A program made the translations under genes and the position numbers. From the NCBI GenBank assembly GCA_032164245.1, contig JAVMKO010000003.1, positions 94,425,890 through 94,489,889 of the forward strand: DNA of 64,000 nucleotides, given 5' to 3'. The DNA is from Sternotherus odoratus (lineage: Eukaryota > Chordata > Testudines > Kinosternidae). This document shows positions 47,036 through 57,900 of this stretch, piece after piece. The notes under the pieces are model-generated. The model made no database searches and was not told where the DNA came from. It saw only the letters and a program-made list of their open reading frames with translations. Position 1 is the first letter of the stretch, and each line of letters starts with the position of its first letter.

Positions 47036-47399
47036 ATGTGGTTGAACTTTCACCTGGAGTATCCCTTTTGATACTTTTTTCCAGTATAAGTCTTCAAAAC
47101 CATGGAGGCTTCTTTTAGTGGAACTTGTGATAAAGTTTGGTTACAGGTAGATGCAAAAATCAGTAGAACAGCAGCTCCATTCTTGTAGGAATTCCTTTAA
47201 TCAAGGGTGTAACCCAGAAGCCATCTTTGACTCCAGCTTCTGATAACAAGTAGTGCTAGGTCTTGGTCAGTGTCACTAGAGCTCTTGTTTTTTGCCACAT
47301 TATGAATTCCTGACTTCAATCCTTTCTTATGTGTCGAGTTGATGTACGATTAGTCTGTGGTTGGTCGTTGAGCTGTGCAACCGGTCATGGCAACGTGTC

Positions 47400-48050
47400 C
47401 TTCTGGCACTTTCTGCAAATCATCTGATGTGCCCAGCAGTCCTTCTTAGCATGCATCATTTGCCCACAATGGCACAATCTATCACCTATCATTTCCATTC
47501 TGTGGTTGCCTCTCTCACCAATGCAGAAGATGAACTTCTTGGTTCACACTAGATTCCAGATAGTCCTCCTCCGTGGTTTCCTTTGCAACTGCCACTTCAA
47601 CATCCTTTTTGAATGTAAGTGCTTCTGTGACCGTCAATAACTTCCTCATTGCATTTTCCGGAGACTGATTGGTCACTGAGGGCATCACTTAATGTCTGTC
47701 CAAATTGACAATGCTCTGACAACTTCCTTAAAGCAGCAAGAAACTGCTTCTGACTCTTCACTTCCCTGATGTCACTGATCAAACATCATTCTGCTACCAT
47801 TGCTGCAGTATTGTCTGCATCTGTGGCAGCTCCAGAGACAACTGGAGACAATAAGTCACACAACAGTCTATCTGCTTTCTGTCCCTCACTGTCAAGAATC
47901 TTGGCTGAAACTTGTCTATTTGGAATGGTGTTGCAAGCTACAAATTGCTCAGAAACATGCAAGGTTCATCACTAGTAATTTGTTAAACTTTTCAACATTG
48001 TCCAGAAAGGGTGTCATTTCTCTGTTTATGCCTCCTGGACTCCTTTTTCA
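47400..48050 (-). pseudogene. Gypsy gag with zinc knuckle, degraded
   Basis: The minus-strand frame 47782-47597 reads SQKQFLAALRKLSEHCQFGQ, then LSDALSDQSVSG, the conserved gypsy gag capsid end. About 120 nt on, a Cys/His cluster (CHCGQMMHAKKDC, MICRKC) resembles the nucleocapsid knuckle. Confidence 0.75.
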
Positions 48051-48472
48051 CAGGGAATTACCCGCCCTTTAAAAAAAAAAACTGTACTGTACTATCAGTG
48101 TCTGTGCTCTGCTGGCTGAGTGCTACACACTTCTTTAGCTGTACTTAGGCTCCCTCTGCTGGCAACAGACCCTCAGTTCAAGATCAGAATGTTTATCTTC
48201 TGGCTTTCAGGAGATCACTCAACATGGCTGCTTGCTTGGACTTCACTGTTCCTTTTTTTGCACAAGCTCAGGCAGTAATTGCAGAACTTTTTTTTATCCA
48301 TGTTCTATCTTTATTTGCCTACTTCCCCTCACTAGCTCGCTGGTTCACCCTGTGCTTCGAGGTGGAATTATACCCCCTGGCTTTTTCATCTATCATTTGC
48401 TTATTATTTCTTCTTTGTCAGGCATAGGCAACACGGGTGGACACGAGTGGGATAGAAATTCCTCATTATCAG

Positions 48473-48639
48473 TGTGATATGTCTGGAGCCATCATAGATG
48501 GAGGCAGACAGAGCTGATGGATGCCAAACTGTCTGCTGTTCTGGCTTCACCATTGAAACTAACACAAAAGTGAGGCTTTGCACTGGGAGCGGGAGGGGGC
48601 ACAGAGCCCCCATACCATTTAAAGGAACAGGACATCACA
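48473..48639 (-). repeat. Gypsy LTR (5' copy of the minus-strand element)
   Basis: Homologous to 41336-41516 with scattered substitutions and indels, which indicates an old insertion. Confidence 0.65.
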
Positions 48640-49592
48640 ATATGGAAGGGTCCAAGGCCAAAATTATCTGTGCCTGTTCCTGGTGAAGTTAATTTTTATC
48701 ATCTTGAAATGTCTGCAGATTTATCAAGGCAAGGAAAAGGATGATTCCTTCTATGAGTCTGCTATATAAGGGTCCTGATCCTGGCCTTATTGATATCAGT
48801 GGGAACCAGATCAGACCAAGTGTTGTGATTCATGACAATATACCAGTTACAAAGCTGTCCTCAGGCCTATTTATATTTAACACCTTGGAAATTGTAATTT
48901 AATTTGAATAATACACAATCAAAATTTCAAAGTCTATTCCTTCTAGATGCTCCCCAAACTCCACACAGCTACTAGCTTTTAATACTCTAAAAGTAAGGTC
49001 AGAAAATTACTAGAACTTTCATACTAATGCATTCCTTAATTTTATTGTAAGTACCCAATTTCTCATTGATTGGTATTTAAAAAACAAAACAAAAACAAAA
49101 AAAACCTAGCTCCTTATAGATTACTCAAGGTAAATTGCAGGTTCTTGTGTTCCTTTCAAAACTTGAACTAAAACCCCAAATTATTTATAAAGTGTGTAAT
49201 TTAAAAATTACAAATATGTTTTACAATTTGAAACAATCCAGTTGAAAAGCAGGGCTCTCTCTCTCTTACCTAACAAAGCCTCTGTTCAGAGCCCTTACCC
49301 TATGTTTTTCCACCAGATAACTGATATTCGTTCTCTCTCTGCAAGAAGTGCCAATAATGTGGTTGTCATATTTTCAGCTGTTAGATGGCAAAGAAACAAA
49401 TCTCAAATTCTGGTCATGGGAGATGAAGAAAAATATTTTTAAAGATTTAGGTTTTTTAAATGTAAATATATTTTCATTTTAATTATACATACACACTCCT
49501 GATTATTTTGAATCAGGATCAGTTAACTTTTAAAGCTTTACCATTCACCTGTAAAAGTCAGAATTGTAGTAGAAAGTCTTGCTTGTTTAGTC
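48640..49592. other. Intergenic, nothing recognised
   Basis: AT-rich spacer with A-rich runs at 49081-49105. Confidence 0.5.
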
Positions 49593-49594
49593 TA

Positions 49595-50011
49595 CAGGGG
49601 AGTCGCATCATATGCACATTTAAGTTGCACTAATTCAGCTATGTACGCTTGGCAAAAATATATATTAAAAATCTATTTAAATAGCATGGCCGATTCCGCC
49701 CGCCATTCCACTCATAGAGTGTATGCGCCGGAGTGAACGGGAGACGCAACTGCTGTTCCCACTGCAGTACTCAATTCCCATGTGCCTCATACTGTGTGCA
49801 CCTCAACACTGAGTGTAATTCTACTGTACAGTAGTGCTTAAAGATACAGTACATATTTTTCGTTCAACATGACCCCTAAACGCAAGACACCTGTACAGAG
49901 TTGTATACATAAAACTGTACTTTATGGGCAATTTAAGGGATTTTCAAGGGTAATTTTGACCTTACATGCTGACTTTAGACCATAATCCCAGTGTAAGATG
50001 AGACTCCACTG
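49595..50011 (+). mobile_element. Tigger/pogo-like MITE
   Basis: Termini CAGGGGAGTCGCATCATATG and, inverted, CAGTGGAGTCTCATCTTACA, with TA on both sides (49593-49594, 50012-50013). Near 49869 an ATG opens MTPKRKTP, which matches the MAPKR/MxPKRK start of Tigger transposases. The rest of the transposase is deleted. Confidence 0.8.
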
Positions 50012-50188
50012 TACTAGACACTGAAGAACTAAGAACTACAATGTACTACTACAGTACTTCACAACTGGAATCCAGCTACTCTGAATTTGTAGTAAAACTA
50101 ATATGTTTTAAAGTCCCCAAAAGTGGATGCCAGAGCCTGAACTTGAGCTATACCAGGAAGGCCTACATTAAACATGTGACCGTCAAAA

Positions 50189-50313
50189 CTGAAGAAGAGC
50201 TCTGCATAAGCTCGAATGCTTGTCTCTCTCTCTCCAGTTGTCCAATAAAAATTACCCCACCCACCTTGTGTCCCTAATATCCTGGGATGGACATGGCAGC
50301 AATAACAGCGCAT
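50189..50313 (+). repeat. Penelope-like terminal repeat, single arm
   Basis: Reads CTGAAGAAGAGCTCTGCATA and on to CTCGAATGCTTGTC, CAATAAAAATTACC, and ATATCCTGGGATGGACATGG, parallel to the right arm at 26430-26563. Confidence 0.6.
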
Positions 50314-50659
50314 ACAACAAACTGTTTAGTTGGAAGTTGAGCTTTTAACATGTGAAATGTCCAAAGTAAATCTTTAATTGTGTCTAGCAGATTATAATGT
50401 GCTCTCCAGCTCATACAGAAGATGTTGGGATGATATGATCTATAGAGGGGAGAGTGACTACTATTGACCATTTTTATAAAGCATTTTGAGATTGTTTACC
50501 GTTATTATGAAAATAGGAAGTATTTATTATATGGATTATCCTAAGTATTCACAGGCGCACATATTATTATTATTTTTTATTAATATTTGTGTTATTTGAA
50601 GCTCCACCTAAGATCAGGCCCCCATTTTGCTAGGTGCTGTTCGTACACATAGTAAAAGC

Positions 50660-50795
50660 TTTCAGTCTAAATAGATGGAATGTGGTAGGAGAAAAAATGA
50701 TTTTCCCAGGCTGACACAGCAGAGTTGGAATTAGCATGTAGGTATCCTGGGTCTCAGTCCTTTGCCCTATCTACTAGATCATACTGCCTCTCATT
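50660..50795 (-). repeat. MIR-like tRNA SINE
   Basis: The minus strand reads GAGAGGCAGTATGATCTAGT and GGACTGAGACCCAGGATACC, the MIR tRNA head, followed by the CORE-like part towards 50660. The plus-strand left neighbour (50590-50640) carries an L3-like CCCATTTTGCTAGGTGCTGT tail. Confidence 0.65.
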
Positions 50796-52215
50796 GTTGA
50801 ATACTGGTCTTCAGAGGCCACAAGGGAAAATATACTTTAATAATCAGAAAAATAGTATTCGTATAAAATCTGTTATGTAGTAGAGTAACCTGCCAAGTGG
50901 ATTTATAGTTGTGTTCACATGAGATATTCAAGATTAGACACACCTTTCTATTAAAGATTATTTGAAAATGATTAATTCAATCCTTGCCATAATACAGGCG
51001 GATGAACCAGATGACTCATGAGAAGTCCCTTCCAAACAAAATTATTCTATAATTGTATAGTAACTATGGATTATTTCCCCCACACACTCCCCTTTTTTTT
51101 TGCCAGTTGTTGGTGGGTTTGGGGTCACATCCATTGTGTAGCTGTATAAACATTTACAAATGTCTGTTTGAAAAGCAGTCCACTAAAGATAAAGAAGGAA
51201 GTACAACTATCCAGCAAGTATAAAGACTAGATAACAACTTCCTTTGCATTCTTTCCAGCGAGAGGTACGACCCAGGGCTGGTGCAAATATAGTAAAGTGT
51301 GGCAGAATTTCCTGAGTTTTAATCTGGACTCTGATGCTGACTTTTTTCACTTGGCAAATCAGTGAAACTCCTTGTCTTAGGTTCCTATCTATGAAACTGG
51401 GATAATAATCTGTAGTTGCCAACTTCACAGATGCTCTGTGAGGATTAATTCAATACTCAACATTTGAAAAGCACTAAGACAACAAAGAGCTGTAAATATT
51501 TGTCAAGTGTCTAGTTTAATTTTTAAGGTCTTTCTTCCATTCCCTCTATTATCTTCTCAACCCAGTGATCTTCCTCTTTTCTGTCTGATTTTTTTGTCCA
51601 ACAAGAGGATTTAGCCTATTTTCCTTAAACCCAGGTTAAAATCCACTACAATTTTTATATCAACTCAAATTTGACCATCAACACTTGGATTGTCACACTT
51701 GTTCTTAATTTCCTCATATGCTTTCATTTTATATTAACTTTGAAACTGTATTGAACTCTGTTTAAAAAAAAGATACAATTTGTATGAAAGATGATATACA
51801 AAATAAAGTTGTATTGTAGTTGCATCCAGAAATCTGTCATCACAATAAAAAAAGACTACTCATGCTGTTATTGATAATATTTGTTTTTGCAGAATATAAA
51901 GGTGCCATCTTATCCTTTGCACTTGAGAAATTTTTGCTTCAGTATAGGACACACATTTTTGCCTGGTTTTGGTTCCAAATTGGTTTATTATTTTATACTT
52001 TATAGAATGTAAACAATTACAAAACAGAACTTTGGCGTTCCAATACATTTGGACTGAAAGTAAAGCTATGGATTTCAATTTTTCATCATACATTCTTCGT
52101 TCCCCTCCTTTGCTTTAATTTCTTGATCCTCAATTTGGATAAGGAGTGGAAGGGGTAAGCACAGGTTTTTAAAGAGCAAAATTCTGCTCCTCCTCTACAT
52201 GAGTCCAAACCCAAT
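50796..52215. other. Intergenic with one eroded MIR-like copy
   Basis: About 51310-51490 plus strand reads like a MIR core (TTGGCAAATCAGTGAAACTC, GAAACTGGGATAATAATCTG). The rest is unassigned. Confidence 0.45.
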
Positions 52216-52222
52216 TGAAGAT

Positions 52223-52409
52223 CAGAGGGGTAGCCGTGTTAGTCTGGTTCTGCAAAAGCGACAAAGAGTCTTGTAGCATCTTATAGACTTAACAGATTTT
52301 AGGGATCATGAGCTTTTGTGGGCTAATTTGATGAAGTGGGTCTTAGCCCACAAAAGCTCATGATCTCTAAAATCTGTTAGTCTATAAGGTGCTACAAGAC
52401 TCTTTGTCC
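52223..52409. repeat. Penelope-like terminal palindrome
   Basis: Two inverted arms of about 85 nt: GGTAGCCGTGTTAGTCTGGT..AAAGCGACAAAGAGTCTTGT at left and the inverse (TATAAGGTGCTACAAGACTC) at right, meeting around TTTGATGAAGTGGG. Same family as 61372. Confidence 0.7.
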
Positions 52410-52411
52410 CA

Positions 52412-53250
52412 ACTGAAGATGTACCTATCCAACTGAAAGACATTATTATTCAGAATCAAAGTATCCTATCTATATATAGATATTTTCTCCATCATAATCT
52501 TCCATGTTGTTTTCCCTCAGAGAGTTCATATATGGCTACTCTGTCTCATGTGTGTATTCAGTTCAATATGTCCTTCAATTCAATTTCTCCTGCCAAGCTC
52601 ATATATAGTTACACTCTATGGTCCCATCTTATCAAAGCACTTAAGTCCCAAGTTAGGTATGGGCTTAAGCGTGTGCTTAAATGCTTGCTGAATACTCCCC
52701 CCCCCCCTAAATTAGCAGCTATTATAAGAATTTTCTAGGAAAATTTAGTCAAAGTGCATTCCAACCTCTGTTTTTCTCCTTCCTCCCTCAAAGCAACAGC
52801 CATTTTTTTTACAAAATATAAAATTTTGCATGTGTTAAGAGGTTTTGCTGGAAATAGCAGAGGCAACTGTATCATTTAGAAGAAATTCCTGTTACATTTC
52901 TGCAAATTTGTACCATTCCATCTGTGTTTTGTAGGAGCAGTTCAGAGGGAAGTACCATTTTAACTCCCAGAAATAGTTTCTCTTTGGAGCTTCTTTTCAT
53001 CCCTCTTGCTGTTTCTAAGTATCTCAGTGTTATGATCAGTATGCTTCCATGTCTATGCTATGCATTTCATACCTTAGATGAAAAGCATCCAGTTTTATTT
53101 CTTTCTGAAATGGGGGGCTGACTCTCACATTCAAGTAAGTCACCAATAAGTCAGTTGGATCCACCATTTCTATTCCTGGTTGCACACTTTGTGTATAAGT
53201 ATTGCTAGATCTAGAACCATATCATCCTCTACATGGGCTACTCTTGTATA
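52412..53250. other. Intergenic, nothing recognised
   Basis: No supported feature. Confidence 0.5.
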
Positions 53251-53254
53251 GAAG

Positions 53255-53500
53255 CCAGAATGGATGGTCTAATGATTGAGGCAGATTTAGAGGAGATGTA
53301 GGTTCAAGCCTTGTCTCTGCCGTAGCCTTTCACTGTGACCTTCAGCAACTGAATCTCTCTGTTTCTCAGTTCTCCCATCTGCAAATTAGGGATAATACTT
53401 CCTTTCTTGTCTTGTCTATTTCGAGTGTAAGCTATTCAGGACAGGGGCTGTCTTGGACTATCTTTTTGTACAGTACTCAGCATAGCAATGCCCCCAAACT
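53255..53500 (+). repeat. MIR-like SINE with L3-type tail
   Basis: Head GGTCTAATGATTGAGGCAGA and GATGTAGGTTCAAGCCTTG (B box-like), core TGACCTTCAGCAACTGAATC and CCCATCTGCAAATTAGGG, tail GAGTGTAAGCTATTCAGGAC and TTTTTGTACAGTACTCAGCA. All parts appear in MIR order. Confidence 0.75.
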
Positions 53501-54606
53501 TATTTGTGACCTACAGGCACAACAGTAACACAAATAATAGGAAACGGAAGTTTTCCTCAGTATCTACATTCTTTGAGAATTTTTATCCCAGAACCTTCTA
53601 CAGAAACAGGGGTGTGTCCCCAAAACCAGCAGCAGAAGCCTAGGTCTGGGAAGGTACAGACCATTCTTGCAGAGACTCTACCTAACTTTTCTGGCTTATG
53701 GTTCCTTTCTTCCCCCTGAAGGTCCCCATCAGCACTGCTCCTCCAGGGCCAACAGAAGCTCCTGCAATAGCTGCTGGACCTGTAACCCCTAAAGAAGGCA
53801 TTTCACAGCACAATGGGAACATTTAACACATTCAGAGCAACTAGTTGAGACTCAAACCTGTAGTGGAGAGCCTAGTATAGTAGATCTTAACTAGAAGCCT
53901 TACAAGGATAGGGAAAGTCCAAGTCTGGTATATAATGAGTTGATACAAGGAATGTGATGGTACTGATGCTCAGGTCTCTCTCTACTTTTAGACACCATCC
54001 TAACAGATCTAAAGTGAGTTAATGTAGAAGAAAAGGAAACAGCATCATTTTTGCATGAGTGCTCCTGCGGTAGCCATGTCTAAATTATGCAAGTGTTCCC
54101 CTCAAAATAGCTTACAATGTAAGGACATTTTTTCATTTGTAAAATTAAAAGATATTTTAAAGGACATTAGGCAACCAATTACTCATCATTGCTCACTGTG
54201 AAGAGAAAATATGAAACTTAGTGACATTTAACGTGTGAAACATAGTCACTCAGTACTATATTAGCTATAAGAAGGTTTACTCTACCTGCATAGTGCATAC
54301 AGCGTGCAAGCATACAGAGACACCAAACTCAGACGTCCTAAATTCTACATTTGCTCAGGTAAATACTTAATGACCCGATTGCCTGTTTATCATACATAAG
54401 TGCTGAGTTGGACATCGCTACATTGGCTTTTCACATCCTAGTTAGTGACCTATATTTTTATATTGGGTATAACATAGTTACATGTCAAAGTAACCAAATC
54501 CAATGAAATTCTAATAGAAAAATTGTTTTATTCTTATTTCATAAAGATTAACTTATTACATTAAAAACCAAATATAAACTATCATACTGGTCAGATCACA
54601 CTGAAG
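53501..54606. other. Intergenic, nothing recognised
   Basis: No supported feature. Confidence 0.5.
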
Positions 54607-54614
54607 TTCTAGGT

Positions 54615-54918
54615 CAGTCTTTCCCAAACTGTGTTCCACGGAACACTGGTGTGCCACACGATGTGAGTAGGTGTTCCGTGAAAGAATCGTAATTTTAAAA
54701 AGGGTCTTTAAATTTTTTTTAATTTTAAATTTGGCATATTTGAAGCCTAGTTAACAACTCTTTTTGAATGACTATAATTTATAAAATAAAATATATTTGA
54801 GCATAAATAACGCAATTTTCATTTGAAAACCAAACTACTACAAAATAATATAAGTGTTCCGTAAATATATACCAGGCTAAAAAGTGTTCCGTGGCCAAAA
54901 AAAGTTTGGGAAACACTT
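54615..54918. mobile_element. hAT MITE with exact 8-bp target duplication
   Basis: Left CAGTCTTTCCCAAACTGTGT, right inverted AAGTGTTTCCCAAACTTTTT. Flanked by TTCTAGGT on both sides (54607-54614, 54919-54926). The AT-rich interior has GTGTTCCGTG repeats near both ends. Confidence 0.9.
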
Positions 54919-54926
54919 TTCTAGGT

Positions 54927-57900
54927 CCATATATTCTACTCATCAACCACTTGCACAATAGTCTAGTAGTTGCACCCACAACTATAGACTACGAAGGAAA
55001 GTGGTGGATTCCCCACCTGTTGCAGTCTTCAAGTGAAGACCCAATGTCTTTCTGGAAGATATATTTTAGTCAGACAAGTTACTGGGCACAATACAGCGGC
55101 AACTGGATGAAGTTCTATAGCCTGCAATATACAGGATGCCAGATAAGATTATCTAATGTTCTGTTCTGGCTTTAAAATCTATGAATCTCTAGGCACTATT
55201 TGCCAGCTGACAAACAAACACTAATTTTGGAGAAAAAAATGTACATCAGTTGAATTCTGCATGTTTAAACAAAAAGAACAGGGACTGGAGGAAAACCCTT
55301 CAGTCTACAGAAAACCATTCTAATTGGCTGACCTCTGTTCCACTCATCTCCTTGGGAAAATGCAGCCAGTCAGAGTTTAATGCATGGTCTGTATCGAGAT
55401 AAAGCAGGTAGTTAGTTTTGACTTCCTGATCCCTCAACATGTGTAGATGCACCAGTCAAACACATATCATATCCACCAAAGAGCCAGCCCTGGAGACAGC
55501 TGAGAATTCCTGGTGACAGAGGAGCCTCATTTCAGCCTTAATTGGAGCCAACTGTGGGAGGCAGGTGCCTCGAGCAAGTATGGGACAAGTAGCTCCCATC
55601 CTTATTTGCCTCTACCCAATCTGAGCTTTAGTTTGAGGCAGGAGTATCAGAAGAAGCAGGTACAGTGAGGAAAGTCCAGATCCTTGTCCCCATGCCTTCC
55701 TCTATTTGAGAGAAATCCCTGAGGCTTCAGACTCCTACTTCTCTCTGACCAAGGACCTCTGTTTCTCCCCCTCCCAGCCCTATTTTCCCCACTCTAGCCC
55801 CTCGAGGGCTCATACACATAACCAGACCCCAGTTCCCCTCTCCCAACTCTCCAAAGGGCCTGGATAACCACATCTCTCCTCACAGAGCTTTATGCTACTA
55901 GAGCCAGCTTTCCTCAGTCCCCATTTCTTCCTGGTCAAAAATAAAAAACAACCCCCTCACTACCACACATACCCATCACCCCTTATTCCTCATGCCATAC
56001 ACTGTCGCTTACCCTCCCACAACACTCAGTTCCATGACCCCTGGCCAATGCCTCCAACACTCAAGTTGCTGGATACACACACCATTCTAATTCCCACACA
56101 AACCCTTGTTTTCCCCTGGCTTAATTTTCAAACCAGGTCCCTGGCTTCCTGCCCACCAACTCCCACTCTTACATCTGGCCATCTCCCATTCTTCTCTTCA
56201 AGCTCATTGATTACTCTCTCCCAAGTCCCTGAATAGCCTTACCAGCAACCCCAGCTCATGGCTCACCAAGCTCCAGTGAACCAATGACAGGGGGTGAAGT
56301 TGTTGTGACTGGATTTGGTTATATGGGAGAAAGAGGGTGAGTGTTGAGTGAATAAGTGAAAGAATGGAGAGTATAGTTGGAATGACTGCCTTGAGCATGA
56401 GAGAGGATGTAGGGGAAGACAGAGTGTGGAGTTTTGTCCTTTGTGCTAAACTTGAGGTCTTCATAAATCGAATCACCCCTAGCTCCTTTATTCTTAGTTT
56501 ACCTCTCTCTGCATTCCCTGTGTTATCTGATTTCCTGGAGATATCAAGTGCCCTACAGAGGGAACCATTTTCTCTTGGAAAGTTGTGGCCTGATAGTCTA
56601 AGAGTTTCAGGGGAGATTTGCATGCATTAGAACTGCATAAGTGAGTTCTTTGAATATAGCATCAGTCACCACAGTAATGCAGTCTATCTCTGGGGTGAAA
56701 TGTGACAGGTGTTTTAATACTTCACAACAGTTTTGGAACAAGAAGTGAAAGTTTCATGCATGTTTATGTAAGCATGACATACTTACCCAAATTGGAATTT
56801 GGCCACAATGTTTTGGCTTTCATATGCACTGTTGTGCCTCTCAGGAATCAGTTAGAGATTGAGTACAATCTGGCTCTTTGCCTTTGCACCAGTTCCAGGG
56901 CCCCTTTTGTCTTTCCTGTATTGTTGGGCCACTGCAACTTAAGAAGCCCAGGAACCTTCCTTAATGGGCAATGTTCCTCAGTTTGATGAGGGCTCTACAA
57001 TAAATTTAATATAGGTTGCTGACCGTCCCAGGCTGTGTTAACTTTCCTGCCGAGTTTTCACAGGATGCTGGGAATGATGATGTGTAAGACCATTCTTCAT
57101 TCAATTCTCCCCTCCTACTCCTTTCCATGTGTGGATTCCTAGCGGAGAATCCTTGCTCCACCTATAGTCTATAATGAACTATTTGCCCACAAAGTAGAAT
57201 TTTACTCAGGTCCTGTCATCCTGCCCTTTTTATAATTGCTAAGAGACCATGCAGTTGAAAGCAACCTGATGTTTTCTTTCCTAGTTCCTTATAGTTAGGA
57301 TTTTCACTGAAGAAAGCAGGAAGTATATGTACTCCTTATGCTGTAACATCTGTGTAATGCTGTACATCACACGTTTCGTCTCTCTGTGAATGTAGTGCAT
57401 GTACCAAGTTAAATGAAACTCCTGGTTAACCGAAGTTTGACTCTGTCCCCTGGTTTTGTACTGCAGTTTCCACTGGCCTCCAGATCTAAAGCACAGTGAC
57501 TACAATATTATATATCATTGTCAGGATACTGTGCAGCGCCATCTCCAGCTCAAGAAAGCAGAGGAGTTCTGTGGAATTATTCCACTTTTGTGACTTGTTC
57601 AAATAACACAAAACAGTATATCACAGGATTAAATGTTGGACTGAGATCTGTTAAGTAATCTGAATTAGGCAGGGACATTGATCTGTGTCTGTGTTGTTTG
57701 TGAAACTGTCCCAGAATATCAGAGTCTACTACCACAGAGGTTTCTTTGAAAGATGTTTAGAAGACTCTGGTGTTTAGCAGTCAGATTTCAGTGCTTGCAC
57801 AATGCAGGCCTGATTCATGAATGGAGGCTCTCATCACTGGTGTAATGCCAATAATAAATAATACTTCTAATATTAGTGGGAAATTCTGTAGAGCTAAGTT

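Larger units (their letters stand above)
41336..48639 (-). mobile_element. Ty3/gypsy LTR retrotransposon, decayed, with nested insertions
   Basis: Similar LTRs lie at 41336-41516 and 48473-48639 in the same orientation (shared CTGGAGCC, TTCTAGCTGCAAAACTGAAAC-like and GCACAGAGCCCC parts, ending GACATCACA). The coding order on the minus strand is gag (about 48050-47480), a zinc knuckle (about 47470-47400), RT (about 46560-45860) and downstream pol (about 45300-45040). Stops and frameshifts throughout make it inactive. A DIRS element (41826-44245) and a hAT MITE (46714-47035) are inserted in it. No target duplication was detected outside the LTRs. Confidence 0.75.
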
